Made by a program: the position numbers and the translations under genes. Below, piece after piece: positions 1 to 11,565 of a stretch of 56,539 bases of DNA. Below the pieces are notes generated by a model. That model ran no database searches and was not told the origin of the DNA. It saw only the letters and a program-made list of their open reading frames with translations. The DNA comes from Psilocybe azurescens (lineage: Eukaryota; Basidiomycota; Agaricomycetes; Agaricales; Agrocybaceae): the NCBI GenBank assembly GCA_023853785.1, contig JAJIRX010000212.1:1-56539 (forward strand). Direction: 5' to 3'. Within the stretch, counting starts at the first letter, position 1, and every line of letters starts with the position of its first letter.

Positions 1-154
1 TCATCTGCTCTCTCCATTACTGACACCTCCACCCTCTGTCTACTTGTGATGTAATCGCTCTGTGGGTATATAGTTAATGTTTCCACATATTAACCCTAGT
101 TAGTATACATTTTGTTGATTAAATAAATATTATGCAATTTTTCTTTATTTTGTT

Positions 155-316
155 AATGAAATCCAGTGAACTCCAGTAATTTTTGATAATCTGATATAAT
201 TTAAAGGTAAACAGAGTCCAGTGGATTCCACTGGACTTCATTTATTTTATTTTACTTATTTACTGTATCAAGTACACCAGAGTTGAAGTCCACTGGAGTC
301 CACTGGAGTCCATATG
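155..316. repeat. Short TCCAGTGGA-type repeats, AT-rich
   Basis: Variants of TCCAGTGGA and its complement recur in both orientations at about 165-175, 217-238 and 283-312, set in very AT-rich DNA. The repeat begins exactly where recognisable LINE sequence stops. Similar TTGGAAC/TCAGAATCC motifs flank the AT-rich insert at 4.47-5.6 kb, so these may be one dispersed family. No coding potential is seen. Bases 1-155 are AT-rich and I see nothing else in them. Confidence 0.55.
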
Positions 317-1490
317 AACTGTGTGGGGAATGGTAAAGTACTGGTAGTGGTCGATTCGCTGGGCAAAGTTGAATTCCACGTTACACTGTATCACCTGGTT
401 CAGTAGTTCAGTTGTTGCGAATACGTTGTCTGGAATTGATGTGCGGCCAGTGACCATATGTTCGAGGGTGGGATGCCTTTCAGGAGGATCATGCTTAGCC
501 CATATTTGCCTAGGAGATCAATCAGTACATCTGCCAAACGTAGTGCTGCACGAGTGAAAAGCCAATCATCTTTGTCTTTATCCCATAGTGGGTGGTGACG
601 ATTGAAGTCTCCAGCCCAAATCATGTGGTCCGTCTTGTCTGCCAATATTGTTTGCTTCTGGGCTTCTATAAAACTGGTTAGTGATGATGGTTTCGTCTTT
701 GTCACATGGGTTATATATGTTGAACAGCAAAAGCCAACCATAGGGACCTTGCAGCTGGATAGCGGTAACATTGTTTGTGCCTGGAACTGTTAGCTCCTGC
801 CAGCTGCCTGTGTCAATGTTTCTATTGACCCAAATTCCTGAGCAGACTGTCCTGTTCAATGTATGTCGTCCTGAAGGATATACCTGTCGAAAGTAGCTAT
901 TAGTGATTATATGACCATAGAAAGTGATGTGTGGTTCTTGAATTAGTAATATATCCTATTTTGTGCTGAGTCCGCTGTTGAGTAGCTCTTTGTGTGCGAC
1001 TTCTGATTTGTTTAGATTGATCTGTAGAATATGAAGCTGTGTTAGACCTGGTTGCCCCTCTTGTAGATTTGTCATTTAAGATTCCATGGCTTGTGATGAT
1101 GGTAGCTCGCCATCTTTGGGAGGGTAGTCTCCCCATCTTTTGGGTGTGGCACTTCCTTCTGAGGCATCAGGGCAATCACCGCCTGTTGGGTTGGCTGGTG
1201 GAGAGGGTAGGTTCGACTGGCAGCTGGCAGCTGCTTCAGCAATTTTGATGATTTCTGCCCTCCGCATTTCGATCCTCCTTTGGGCTGTCTTCTGACTTGC
1301 CCTGGTGGTTCAGCACGTGGGACCTCGTTGCCCGCTCTTTGGTGTGGAAAGTGTGGTTGGATGTTGATGTTTGTTGTCCATGTCCATGGCTCATCCGTAG
1401 GGATGAATGGTAGTGTGTTTCCTGGAGTATTGAGATTCTTGTCCACTGTTTTCTTTTGGAATGTTGGGCACGTCCTGTCGTAGCTTGCAT
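317..1490 (-). pseudogene. LINE (non-LTR retrotransposon) endonuclease fragment
   Basis: The minus strand carries an APE-type endonuclease spread over several frames. The N-terminal part has INLNKSEVAHKELLN followed by DILLIQEPHITFYG (about 1015-905). Next comes GIWVNRNIDTG to LFNIYNPC (about 840-700). The family signature GDFNRHHPLWD lies near 605-575, and SIPDNVF near 435-415. An in-frame TAG (plus-strand 956-958) sits just before DILLIQEP, and at least two frameshifts separate the blocks. The sequence ends at about 316 against short repeats, and no reverse transcriptase remains. The stretch upstream (1040-1490) is Gln/Lys/Pro-rich and may be the end of the nucleic-acid-binding part, but that is not certain. 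This is a dead fragment of a fungal LINE. Confidence 0.8.
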
Positions 1491-3090
1491 GGTCCCGGGG
1501 TGACCTTCCTACTTCATGCCGTGCCGCTTGTTGTATTCATTTTTGGTATGGGTATTAAAAGACAAATGTGATAAGATTATGTGTATGATTGTGTGGAGAG
1601 GGAGTGTTTGTGGCTCTACTAAAATCTGCTACTCCACCTGGTTGATTATCTGCCTCACCCTATCAAGAGTGTGGGATATTTGTTGATGGTCGTGGTAACA
1701 GATCAAGGAGTGGTCCCCATTGCTTCTATTGCTCCAGAATATTTTATTCAGCAGTATTGGTCTTGTTGTCATCTTCATCCATCACCCTAGTCATCCCTCA
1801 TTCAGCTCACTGCTCTGTTTGAAGTTTGGATCAAGAACATTGCACAGTTCTTCACCTTCTATCACTCCAGGCTGCTCTAGTCATTACTCTACTACAAGGC
1901 CTTACTTCTGGCTTTGTAGAAGCTGTAGACTCAATTAAAGTGCACTAGGATCAAGACTACATTCTCACTCCTGCCCCGTATCCATCCCTATGATTTATCT
2001 AGTCATTTGGCCCCTCCACAGTCATCACTCCTCATTCACACCATTCTACCCTAATCAAGCCAGGTTGCTTCCTCCCAGTAAATACTCAAGGGCATTTTAT
2101 ACTCCCTCATCTATTTCTCCTCCTTCAGACGTCCCTGCCCTGCTCAGACCACATACACCTTCACAACCTAGTGGCTAAGCCAGCCCTCACTTTAACTCAA
2201 CAGGGAGAGAGTCATCTTATCCAGTCTAGACCATTCCTCTCTGGTTTGTGTTTTGGTTTTGATTTCTATATCGAATCACACACTACGTAGTTCAATGCCT
2301 GTCCACAGGTGTCGCTTTTCAGCACAGCCACCAAATGCGGCCGATCAGAACTTACATACATGTACCATAGTGCTTCAGTCAGAGACACTGTGCTCATTTT
2401 TTAAGAGATTCAAATACTAATAAAACACTTTCTTTCTTTTATATCTCTTAGACATCCAAGCCTTGGCCTATGAAGAAACCACAAGTCATTGATTTGATAA
2501 ATTTTGACCATTCCCACAATTTTTTGATCACAGTACAGCCATCAGAATCCAATCTAAATTGCCAAACTACATATCTGCCACAGAAATACATACCTCAGAA
2601 GGTACCAATATACATGTGTATTACCTTATTCTATGATAATGAGTCAAAAGTTGTTCCGTATGGTACAAATAAAATATATTCTCAGAAATCTGTGTCAGTG
2701 CACATCAGTGCACCCTTTGCACTGACATGCACTGAACAGCACTGACATTTCTCTTTGCCCCTGATTTGGGTAGAGTTTTCCATGATTTAGAAAGGTCTTA
2801 CGGCTCACTATTTCATCTTTGCATTGTGGACAATAGCATGCTTGGAACAGTTTTAATCATGGGAGGATGGCTATACACAGGGAATACAAAGGATCAAGGT
2901 AAGAGACCACTAAGAGTAAAGTGATCAGATGACTACATGCATCAACTTGCAGAATCCAACACAGAACACATCAGATATTGAGGGCTTTGATGACACATTC
3001 ATTGCCAGTCCACCCACATGCAGAGTTCTCAGGGTGGAGCTGCAATCTTTAGAAATCCACAGGTTGGCACAGCTTCTGTTCTCAGCTTCC
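1491..3090. other. No gene recognised; low-CpG spacer
   Basis: I see no convincing coding sequence on either strand. Open frames here are short, rich in Ser/His/Pro, and lack recognisable motifs. CpG dinucleotides are scarce, as in the rest of the first 6 kb. A hairpin near 2694-2746 is listed separately. Confidence 0.5.
2694..2746. repeat. Imperfect hairpin built from CAGTGCA motifs
   Basis: Two direct copies of TCAGTGCA are followed after a short CCCTT loop by TGCACTGA, TGCACTGA and GCACTGACA, giving an imperfect stem. This may be the end of a small inverted-repeat element, but I could not identify a matching second end or a target-site duplication. Confidence 0.45.
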
Positions 3091-3099
3091 AGACCAGCC

Positions 3100-6000
3100 C
3101 ATGTCCAACTTTCACTGGGACTCAAGCCAAAGCCCTTGCACATTGCTACACTTGTTGTGTTTAAGCCCTCTTGTTCATCCTCTCCCTCTTGTCTCTTGTC
3201 ACTTGAACTTCACTTTTGTTTTCTTTTTCACATCCCAACCCACCAATACCACACCCAAAATCATCATACGCACTGGAGCACACCATGCATTTGTGCATCC
3301 ATTCCTCCAATCTTTTTTCTTTCCTCTATTCATTATTACTGCAATCCTCCATCTTAATTATCTGGCTGAGTCAATTGTGTGTACATGCCTGCCTGTCCAT
3401 GCTGTAGAACTTCCGTTCTGTCTCAGCACGGAACACGGCAAGCAACGGCATCGACGCAGAAGGGTTTAGCCATCAAATCCGACATACCAAGACCAAAGTC
3501 AAACCCATCCGGCGTTTAGGCACTTCGGCACCACCTCAAGAAAATATAAACCACACACCCATAGAGCTAATCCATTTACCTGAAGGGGGGGAACGTCTCT
3601 GAACCAATCATCTCAAAAGCTTGGAAATATCCCAAGTATATAAAACTTAGTAGGAGAAAACATATTTAAGTAGACACTTTCATTTGGGTTCAAAGGTCGT
3701 ATTTTGGGACCCCCAATTGACACCATATCTCTTGCTATGCCCACTTTGAACTAAAAGAATAACCCTCTAAAACTATCTACTTCAATCTATCTGTTAAAAC
3801 CGTTTTCTTCCGCGAACTCTCGTACGCCGTTGCATCGCTCCGAAGTTTATCGTCAAACCAGTCTGCTCACGCTGTCCTCGTACCTCATTGATCTGCCCTC
3901 TGGCCTCGTTTTTGCTCACGAACACTTACCGTCATCGTCTTCGTGGACCTTTCTACACGGGATCTTCAAACATATATATATCAACACTACATAGGACCCC
4001 ACCTTGACTGAATACATATTCAGCAAGACAAACACTGACTGTTTCTGACAGTCAGCATTAAAAAGGAAGGAGACAGTCCGTGTTAGGACACTTCAACTCA
4101 CTTTCAATGCTTCTGAATTGTATGCTCCCATGCTGTGCTGCTGCCATCTGCACTTGGAGTGGATTTTTATGGCTTCTTGAGTCATTCAGATTGGGGTTGG
4201 GTTTTGGTTTGCATGTATGTGAATGTGCACTGTGTGTTGTTGTGGTTATTATTTCCATTTATTTTGACTACCACACATGAGCCTGAGTACTGAGTAAAAG
4301 CAATGATATGCCCTGCACTCCTCCCTCCGTAACCACTCTATGGACAGAGTTTGAGTCAAGTGGTGGGGTGCTCTGTTTTTATTCTTTTTCGCTTGCTGAC
4401 TTGTGGCCCTTTTGCATTTGAGATTTGATTTTTAATATACAGATTTGGATTCTAGTATGCCCCTGAGCAGTACTTTACAGTGCCCCACCAGTACCAGTCA
4501 GAACTGCTTGGAACTGCTTGGACCCAGTTGGAACTTGATGGAACTTGTCAGAATCCACTTGGACTCAGTTGGAATCTGGTCAGAACCCACTTGGAATTTT
4601 TCAGAATGTACTTACTCAGTGTACAAGATAATGCTTAATCGGCCTTATATAATAATTGCTTACATAAGCTTATAAATAATGTATTGAAATCACATGATAT
4701 TTATGCTTAGTCAGTATTATATAATATTTCTTACATAAGCTCTTAAGTAATCCATTCAGGTCACAAATTATAAAATACACTCAACAGAAATTGTACCAAC
4801 AGCTTTATATATCTTAATTCTACACATGCTTTACCAACTACACTATTATTGCTTGTAGTATTTTTAACATTTTATGAATTATATACCATTCTTTACAACA
4901 CCCAATAATATATTCTGGGACTTCTTCTAAGGCTATACCCACATATTATATATCAAAATGATCAGATAATTGAGGGCAATGCGCCTGTAATTATATCATT
5001 ATGTGAATATTACGTCAGCATGTTCAATATACAAAATACTGTAAATTTGAATATATATAGACATTATACACCACTTTTGCAACAGAATAGCACATTGTCA
5101 GCTATATTTTAATAGTGTAGCAATAATAGAAATTCATAGAATACAAAAATCAATTTTATTTAAGAAATTTAGATTATATAAACACAGATTTATATGAAAA
5201 ATAGGTATTTCTTTACCAGAAAATTTCCAAATTTATGTAACTATTACATAAACATATTCTTCTAAATTTTACGATTCTAAAAATACCAAATTTGTCACAA
5301 ACTGATAAGATCTATGTATACTGTTTGTGTTATTGCTTGCTGAGCTGTAAATGGTATGCCGACATTATATGGTTCCACTTGGTACCACTCGGATTCCACT
5401 CGGAATTGGGTCTAATTAAGTTTAAAATTTATATAAATTCCACTCAGATTCCAATCAGATTTGAGTCAGACTCGGTAACGGTGGAACTGGTCAGTACTGG
5501 TGATTCCAATCAGAATCCGGTTGGAAAAATTTGGACATTTTCCTGCTAATTTGGCAGGGACACTGCCAAATAAAATTCTGGTCAGAAACTGTGAAAGAGT
5601 GTAAAGACCTCCCCCAAGAACACGAAAACAAAAAGAAATAACAAACAAACAAAACGACTGCAACAATCTCTGCCCTCCAACCAATGCTCTATTGACGTCT
5701 CATCTTGGTGACACCAAAGACATCTTACATCCTATGCCTGCTCACACCCATGTGCTTGACACGGCACCGGCACCTGCATGCTTAGCTTAAACCTCACATG
5801 ACACTCACCACACACTAACAATCCCATGGTTCAGATTTTATTACATCTGAGCACACAGTGGTCTTCTTATGCATTCTTCCCACATTTCCACCTACATGTT
5901 AACTACACCTCGGCTTACACTCTACATGCTACATATGATCTGTATATCACAACAATTATTCCATCACATGGCCATGCACCACCCTACCCATATATCATGC

Positions 6001-6420
6001 TCACTTTTCTCCTACGCTTGCTGTTGGCTCTTGGTAAGGTGACAATCTCATCCAGGAGCTTAGACTGATGCTGATTTGGCTTGAGGAAACATGACAACAA
6101 TGAGATTATTAAGAAAATCCAATAATAACAAAGACCTCACTCACATCTTTACATACATGCAGGCAGGCAATCAATGAGACAAAAATGAAATGAGCTTTTA
6201 TTTTTTGTACTGGTACTGGTACTGGTACTGTAGATAAAATACATACATAGCTACATACATAGCTAGCACAAGTTTATAGTATTGAATACCTTAATCTTTT
6301 CTGTTCAATTGATTTGCATGAATTATAATATATTGTTTCATTTATAGAATACTTGCATGTGGTGACTATGGTTGTGTGTATGTGAATCAGACAATTGAAA
6401 CAGAGGCTACTCTTTGGTTC
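3100..6420. repeat. Old CpG-depleted copy of the 18.7-20.4 kb block
   Basis: This block aligns to about 18780-20460. Matching landmarks are the run from CAAAGCCC at 3130 (18785), the CACATCCCRACYCACCARTACC stretch at 3230 (19265), GAGCCTGAGTACTGAGTAAAAG at 4279 (19627) and CACACCCATGTGCTTGACAC near 5743 (19935). In the aligned 320 bp around 4081-4390 I count 1-2 CpG against 12 in the 19441-19760 copy, and the differences are CG to TG or CA. A microsatellite (GTACTG repeated) lies at about 6208-6230. The open frames in this block are not conserved as protein. Confidence 0.75.
4465..5600. mobile_element. AT-rich insertion with TTGGAAC-type terminal repeats
   Basis: The 19.8-kb paralogue runs straight from TTCTAGTATGCC to CGAAAACA, whereas here the same flanks are separated by about 1.13 kb of very AT-rich DNA. 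Both ends carry short degenerate repeats of the type CTTGGAACTGCTTGGACC (4.50-4.61 kb) and CCACTCGGATTCCACTCGG (5.37-5.53 kb). The two ends share an imperfect inverted motif, ACCAGTACCAGTCAGAACTG against the complement of CAGTTCCACC-type sequence. No coding capacity is seen, so it would be a non-autonomous element or a satellite-like insert. Exact ends are uncertain by tens of bases. Confidence 0.55.
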
Positions 6421-6556
6421 ATTGGCATCAACGTCTATCCCAAACCTATGGTCTCAGTGGTATGGTCTCTGGCCTGGTCAGTTTGGAGGTCAAAAATCAT
6501 TATTAGTTTTACTATATAGTGGGACATTCTAGTATCTACGCTTGTGCATTTTTCTT

Positions 6557-9250
6557 TCACGTTGATGCCCCAGAATCCTCCGAATATATGTGTACGCCCG
6601 AAACTATGTATTCCCACATGGCCCTCGCCTTTGGCCCTGTGGGCTCCTGCACATCCTTGTCGCTTGAAAGAATAGATTCATCAACATAAATAATTCGGCG
6701 TATCATGTTTTTATCATCTAGGTCATCGGCTGTGAAACGATCACCAACATAGTCACTTGGATATTCTGTCCAGTTGATGATGATTTTGAATGGTGAAGGA
6801 TTCGACCTTTTGAATTTCAGCAAATAGTTGTGGACTGCTCCAAACAAGGTCTGTACCCGATGGCACACATTGGTTCCCGGTCTTCCTAGATAGAAGGTAT
6901 GGTTCTGTTTGCTGAGCAAAATGACTAGCTCGGCTGAGTACCCAGCCTTCGACAACATTAATGCAAAAGCATCCCAGATGAAGTCCCACTGGCTGCTGCT
7001 ACTTGTATATGTGCTGGAGAAATGTACTTTGTCTCCCCCAGGCCTTAACTGCAAACTCCAGTGTGAACACCGCAGCCATAGTATACGTTGATTGGTCTAC
7101 GGCATGTGGTCCTGCTCGTGACATATCATTTAGAAATTCTTTCACCATCTGTAGATATGGGGTACTGGTTCTGCAATCAACTTCATTCCATAGAGGTTGT
7201 TTCCACCCACTGCCCACCTTGATTTGATCAAGCAATGCAGAAATGAGGAAACCTGGGCGCAACAGCCGAGACGTCGGATGCTGATGAGGACGAAAGAACC
7301 CAAAATGCCGGCAAAGGGACTTGTAGACCACATTCAAGTATGCCGCTGGCACAGACAGCAGCCCAAAAAAGCCAGACAAGGGCTCATGGAAATCAATGTC
7401 AGGGAGTCGCGTAATTTTTGATCCAAGATACCTCGATGGTGGAGATAGAGCTCTTCCGTTTGCCTAAATTGCTTGATTTGGAGTCAAAATATGTTGTTTC
7501 TGATATCTTTAAAACAAGTAGACGTACCGATGTTTTCAGAAATTGTAGAAACATTGCAGGATCATCCACAGACCTGTAATTGTGTCCGTTCCTTGATGCG
7601 AGCGCATAAGTTCTAAAGTGCTGAACATAGGGCACCTCGAATATCTTTTCCCAAAGAGTGGTGTTGTCATGCAGAGTGCCTGCCAGTCGGAGATGTCTCA
7701 AGAGTGACCGGTACGCAAAATCTGGCAGACGTGTTGCTAGGTCAAGTGCTATATGAAATAAACTGAAGTTCAGAAATGAATTTGTAAGAGAGCGACCAAT
7801 GCTCACATTCAATGGCAGAAATACAAAAATGCGCAGCCTCCTCATGACTTTTACTGGGATCTATGAAAAATTGACGAGACCGGGTAGGATCGACGAGGAA
7901 GTCACTGAACGAGGCATGAAAAAATTTGATGGGTATCTTGTTATCTGAAGCATCCACAACTGACAGTACATCAATGAGGAGGAGCTGAACAGTGCCGGGA
8001 GTAAGTTGCATAAAATTCTCCAGTTCATTGACTCCCAGAGGTTTAATGGTACCATATGTATTAATGGTCAATACAAAAGCCACCCCTAGAATTCGCAAGA
8101 CTGCTTCGACATCTTCCACCTCAGAAAGAATGTTGATATATAAAGCATCAAGTTGGGCATATGGCCTATCGTCATTGACCGGAAGCAGACCTTGAATGAC
8201 TTTGAGGCGATTGAGAGGATTATGTCGTGGAGAGGACACATATCTAATGACCGTGGCTGCGTAGATGAATTGACCTGATGATTTTGCGACCAATTTGTCA
8301 ATGTCTTCCTCCGATGGCCATGAATCCGGAAGATGGGAGCGCATGATGTGCACCTTTTTCATGTCATGAAAGGAGTCTATCAGATACAGCCTAATATCCT
8401 TGTCTGGCTGGTATGTGTCATCGAGTGCAAGACGAAAAGTCAGACTGTGGAGAGGGCCGACAGAAAATGATGTAGTGAGATGATACTCCGGTCGGCTGGC
8501 AACGAGAAATTTGAAGGGGAGAGCCGAGCGATGACGCTGGAGTGCATTCGAGATGGTGTTTAAAATGGTGTTCTGAACGTCCGCTCCATCACATTCATCG
8601 AGACCATCTATGATGATTAGGTTGGGAAACGGTGTCCCGGATGTGAAGCGCCCGGTGCTGGAAAGCTGAAGAAGAGGAACAAGGAACAATGTGCGAAATT
8701 GTGTATCAAAGTTAAGCTGAAAGATTGCCGGATTGTTGTTGATAGTTGCTTCGATTATTGGCCGAGATTCAAGAATGTGCAACCATAATTGATAGGCCAA
8801 CGTTGCGACAAAAGCTTTTTCGTGGTTTCGCCTGAGATCTGACCTAGAGAAAAAGAAACTGGCGAGAAGGCGATTCTCTGCGGCGCATAGTTCTGCAAAG
8901 GTCTGGGCGATGGCCGATTTGCCCGCGCCTGCCGGACCATAGAGCCAAAGCACGAAGTTATCCCATCCAAACTCCCCAATGAACCAATCCATGAGCTTCT
9001 GAAGGACGGCTGTACGAGTGTTTGGGTGGCATTTGGGAGGGTCGAATCGCTCGCCGGAGTTATGGAGTCCCCCAAGAGATGATGCCTGCAGCAATCGTTC
9101 GACGGCTATACTCATGCATTGATTGTATTTGAGAATAATCGACAGAGACCTAGGGAGCCACATACCTTCGGACGATTGAGCATGATGGTGCTCGTGGATC
9201 TCGGTGAACGTTCCTCCATTTATCAAGACGTTGTTTGAATTTTGGAACAT
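6557..9250 (-). CDS. NACHT NTPase (NLR-like), copy 1; C-terminal tail frameshifted
   Basis: This is a STAND-type NTPase of the fungal NACHT family, whose members act as intracellular switches in self/non-self recognition. Walker A, GPAGAGKSAIAQT, lies at about residues 85-97; Walker B, LIIIDGLDEC, at 191-200; and ASRPEYHL at 231-238. The start is the ATG at 9250. Comparing the three copies gives exons 9250-9166, 9105-7807, 7748-7528, 7463-7432 and 7382 onward, with introns of 60, 58, 64 and 49 nt. Exons 2 (1,299 nt) and 4 (32 nt) have the same length in copy 3. A T5-to-T6 change (A6 at 7365-7370 on the plus strand) shifts exon 5, giving a stop at 7334 and a product of about 561 aa. Conserved tail sequence continues to 6557 in other frames. 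No WD40 or ankyrin repeats are seen. Expression is not known. Confidence 0.75.
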
Positions 9251-9259
9251 CGTACAAGC

Positions 9260-10045
9260 AACTGATATCTGTTGTGACTGAGTGCGGAGGATGGTGGTAT
9301 GTGTCTCAGATTTTGGTCTGGCGCGAGAAAGGTTAGTTGGTGACTCTCAAGGGGAAGCGAATCAAATACAATAAGAACACATGGAAAGGTGTGCATGAGG
9401 CCCGGCATACTCGAAAACAACACGATGTTTTCATTAGTGTTTTTCATCACATGCACAGCTTCCTTGTTATTTTAGGATCGAAGCCAACACTGCTTGCCTG
9501 TTAATCAGACTTCAGAAATTCTTTATCGCAACTTCATCATTGAAGGCGACGAGCCCTGTCTTGCCTTATTCTCAATAGCCAGTGTAAAGTATAATATGAT
9601 TCGTTGTAACCAGCACCAACCAGTATCTACAAAGGCAGCCTCCCTCTGTCCTGTCTCATCACGCATCCATCGCACAGGTCGCGCAGTCACTCGTATTTGG
9701 AATTGATAGATATCTATATAAAGCACAGCAGCTGCGCACTCCCTACGGCTTCATTCTACACGCCGATGATATGTGGACAGCCGTTAAGCACACACCGATA
9801 CCTCGTCAGACCTGTGTGATATAAGCCGCCTGCACTGGAGCTCAACCGTCGACGTGAACATTCTAATACCACACGGGACCGGGACATAGAATACATCACA
9901 TAGAATCTGTCTATAAAATGATCGGTCGACATTGGTTTGCGGGAATCATGTAACATTATTGAACTTCCATCCTGGATTATTTAACAAATTGTATTGGAAG
10001 ACCAGAAATTAAAGCCACGTTGTGGCAATTTTCTCCTTACTGTTC
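9260..10045. other. NACHT upstream region, no gene seen
   Basis: This segment is 5' of NACHT copy 1 and is conserved upstream of copy 3 (33.45-34.19 kb). Only the first part is conserved upstream of copy 2. It probably contains the NACHT promoter. No open frame is conserved between copies, and I see no RNA gene. Confidence 0.45.
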
Positions 10046-10049
10046 CGCT

Positions 10050-10660
10050 CTAGCGCCTTGCTCGCCTGCTCGGCAACTCTCTCTGAGTGTACGTGTCTGC
10101 CTGCATGTGCGCCACAAATTTAGACTCCCGTACGCCCACTGACTTAAACTGTGCGCGCTCCTCAGAGCCGATAGCTCCATTCACGCTCTCGTGTCCAAGA
10201 TTATTAGATCCAAGTGTTTCGACATTCCATTGTGTCCAGTCAATGATGAGTTCGAACCCTGGCAGAATCGTGCCTGTGAATTTCAATCAACAGTTGCTGA
10301 CTACTCTCATGATGGAGCGATACTTGTTGTGCATGTTATGATATGGTCTCCATAGAGTAAATGTCACGGTCTGATTGCTGAGAAAATTCAGCAGGTCGTC
10401 CGAGTACCCGGCCCTGGACAACATAGATTCAATAGCATTCCGGATGATATCTCATTGATCTGTCACTTGGCACACTTGACTGCTTGTTATCCCAAGCCCT
10501 GATCGCGAACTCCACCATGAACTCCGCCACAGTATACGTCGACCTTGGGACAGGAGAAAAGTAGGGTTGTGAATGGAATTCAGAAGGAATACAGAATTCG
10601 GAAGAAGGGTAGGTGCGCATTTGAGAAGTAGAGGGGGAGAATTTGGGAGGTATGTCTGAT
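10050..10660 (-). pseudogene. NACHT-family C-terminal tail fragment
   Basis: The minus strand encodes a diverged version of the tail found in the three NACHT copies. DIIRNAIESMLSRAGYSDD matches the DFIWDAFALMLSKAGYSAE region, and FELIIDWTQW matches FKIIINWTEY. An in-frame stop follows the Asp-Gln before DIIRN and another lies before LKFTGTILPGF. No NTPase domain is attached, so this is the remnant of a further family member lying 5' of NACHT copy 1. A homologous, more open fragment lies at 34.2-34.8 kb. Confidence 0.65.
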
Positions 10661-11560
10661 GATGACGCGATTTAAGCAATTGGAGGACCCACTATGGAGG
10701 ATATTGAGATCTACAGACTCCTCCTATGGACCATGAAGTGCTCTCATGAGTACCACAGACCGAGAAGGGCGATTCAGGCAAAGGCGAATGAGGTCATGCT
10801 GACGATTTGAGCCTGGTAAACCTAGGGAGTCAAGCAAAGGAAAGTACAATAATAAGGCCAAGCGACATTTCAGCCCCAAATTCAGCAACTGCTAACGAGC
10901 AACGAGCATGTAACGGAGTCTTTGGCTATAAGACAAAATACAAGGTGCGACGCGCGACGCAAACAACTGAAAGGAACGTGTCGACCAAATCTGGTTTTCT
11001 TTCCCTCTGGCATGTGCCAACACACGTTTGAACTTACTTAAGTACCTCACAAAAACGTAAACCCCAGCCGTTTTCTTTTTGTAAAAAAAAACACTCTCAG
11101 AGCTCAAAGGGATTTAATAAATTATAAGGCATAACCGTAAGACGTAACATTTTGCACAAAACACGAAAAGACACCGCCTTCGCCTTGTCTATATACCCAA
11201 TGATTAAAATCAATCCCAATCCCAATCCCAATCCCAATCCCAATCCCAATGTCTCCCATCCATCCATCCATCCATCTTTCATTCCTCTTCGCGCAACTCT
11301 TACACCCCGGGCGCATAACTCTTTTATATATAGACAACGAACAATCGAACGGAACTATACTATAAATTATACTGCATCCGCCATCCACTATGCTCCCCCA
11401 CCCCCACGCACTCACTCCCCACCATCACGATTACGGCCCGATTTAGTATGCCCTCAACGAGGAAGAAGGGAAAGGGAAGGGAAGCAAGAGAGGGATGTGA
11501 ACATGGGTGGTGGGCAGAGTATGTCGAGTCGAGTGTCCAGGAGATGTCGATGTCGATTAT
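10661..11560. other. Spacer with microsatellites
   Basis: No gene is seen. From 11090 the sequence becomes the downstream flank of the Sec61 pseudogene and matches 23610 onward. CCCAAT is repeated six times at 11215-11250, followed by a (CCAT)n tract to about 11276. The short peptides read from this tract (Asn-Pro or Gly-Ile/Leu repeats) are repeat artefacts. Confidence 0.5.
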
Positions 11561-11565
11561 TTTAT

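Noticed and set aside
3101..3469. 122-codon plus-strand frame as a gene
   Set aside because: The paralogous sequence at 18.75-19.4 kb does not keep the frame, and the composition is that of C/T-rich non-coding DNA.
7742..7806. Apparent two-base deletion and stop at the ECEHWSLSY region of NACHT copy 1, and stop at ECKH in copy 2
   Set aside because: All three copies have a GTRAGC donor and ATAG acceptor here with a CTGA branch motif. The differences lie inside an intron and the spliced frame stays open.
9106..9165. MWLPRSLSIILKYNQ segment as part of the NACHT protein
   Set aside because: It is a 60-nt intron that happens to be open. In copy 3 the intron is 70 nt, and only splicing keeps the frame.
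11152..11415. Open frames with Asn-Pro or Gly-Ile/Leu repeats
   Set aside because: They are translations of the (CCCAAT)n microsatellite, not conserved in unit B where the repeat is short.
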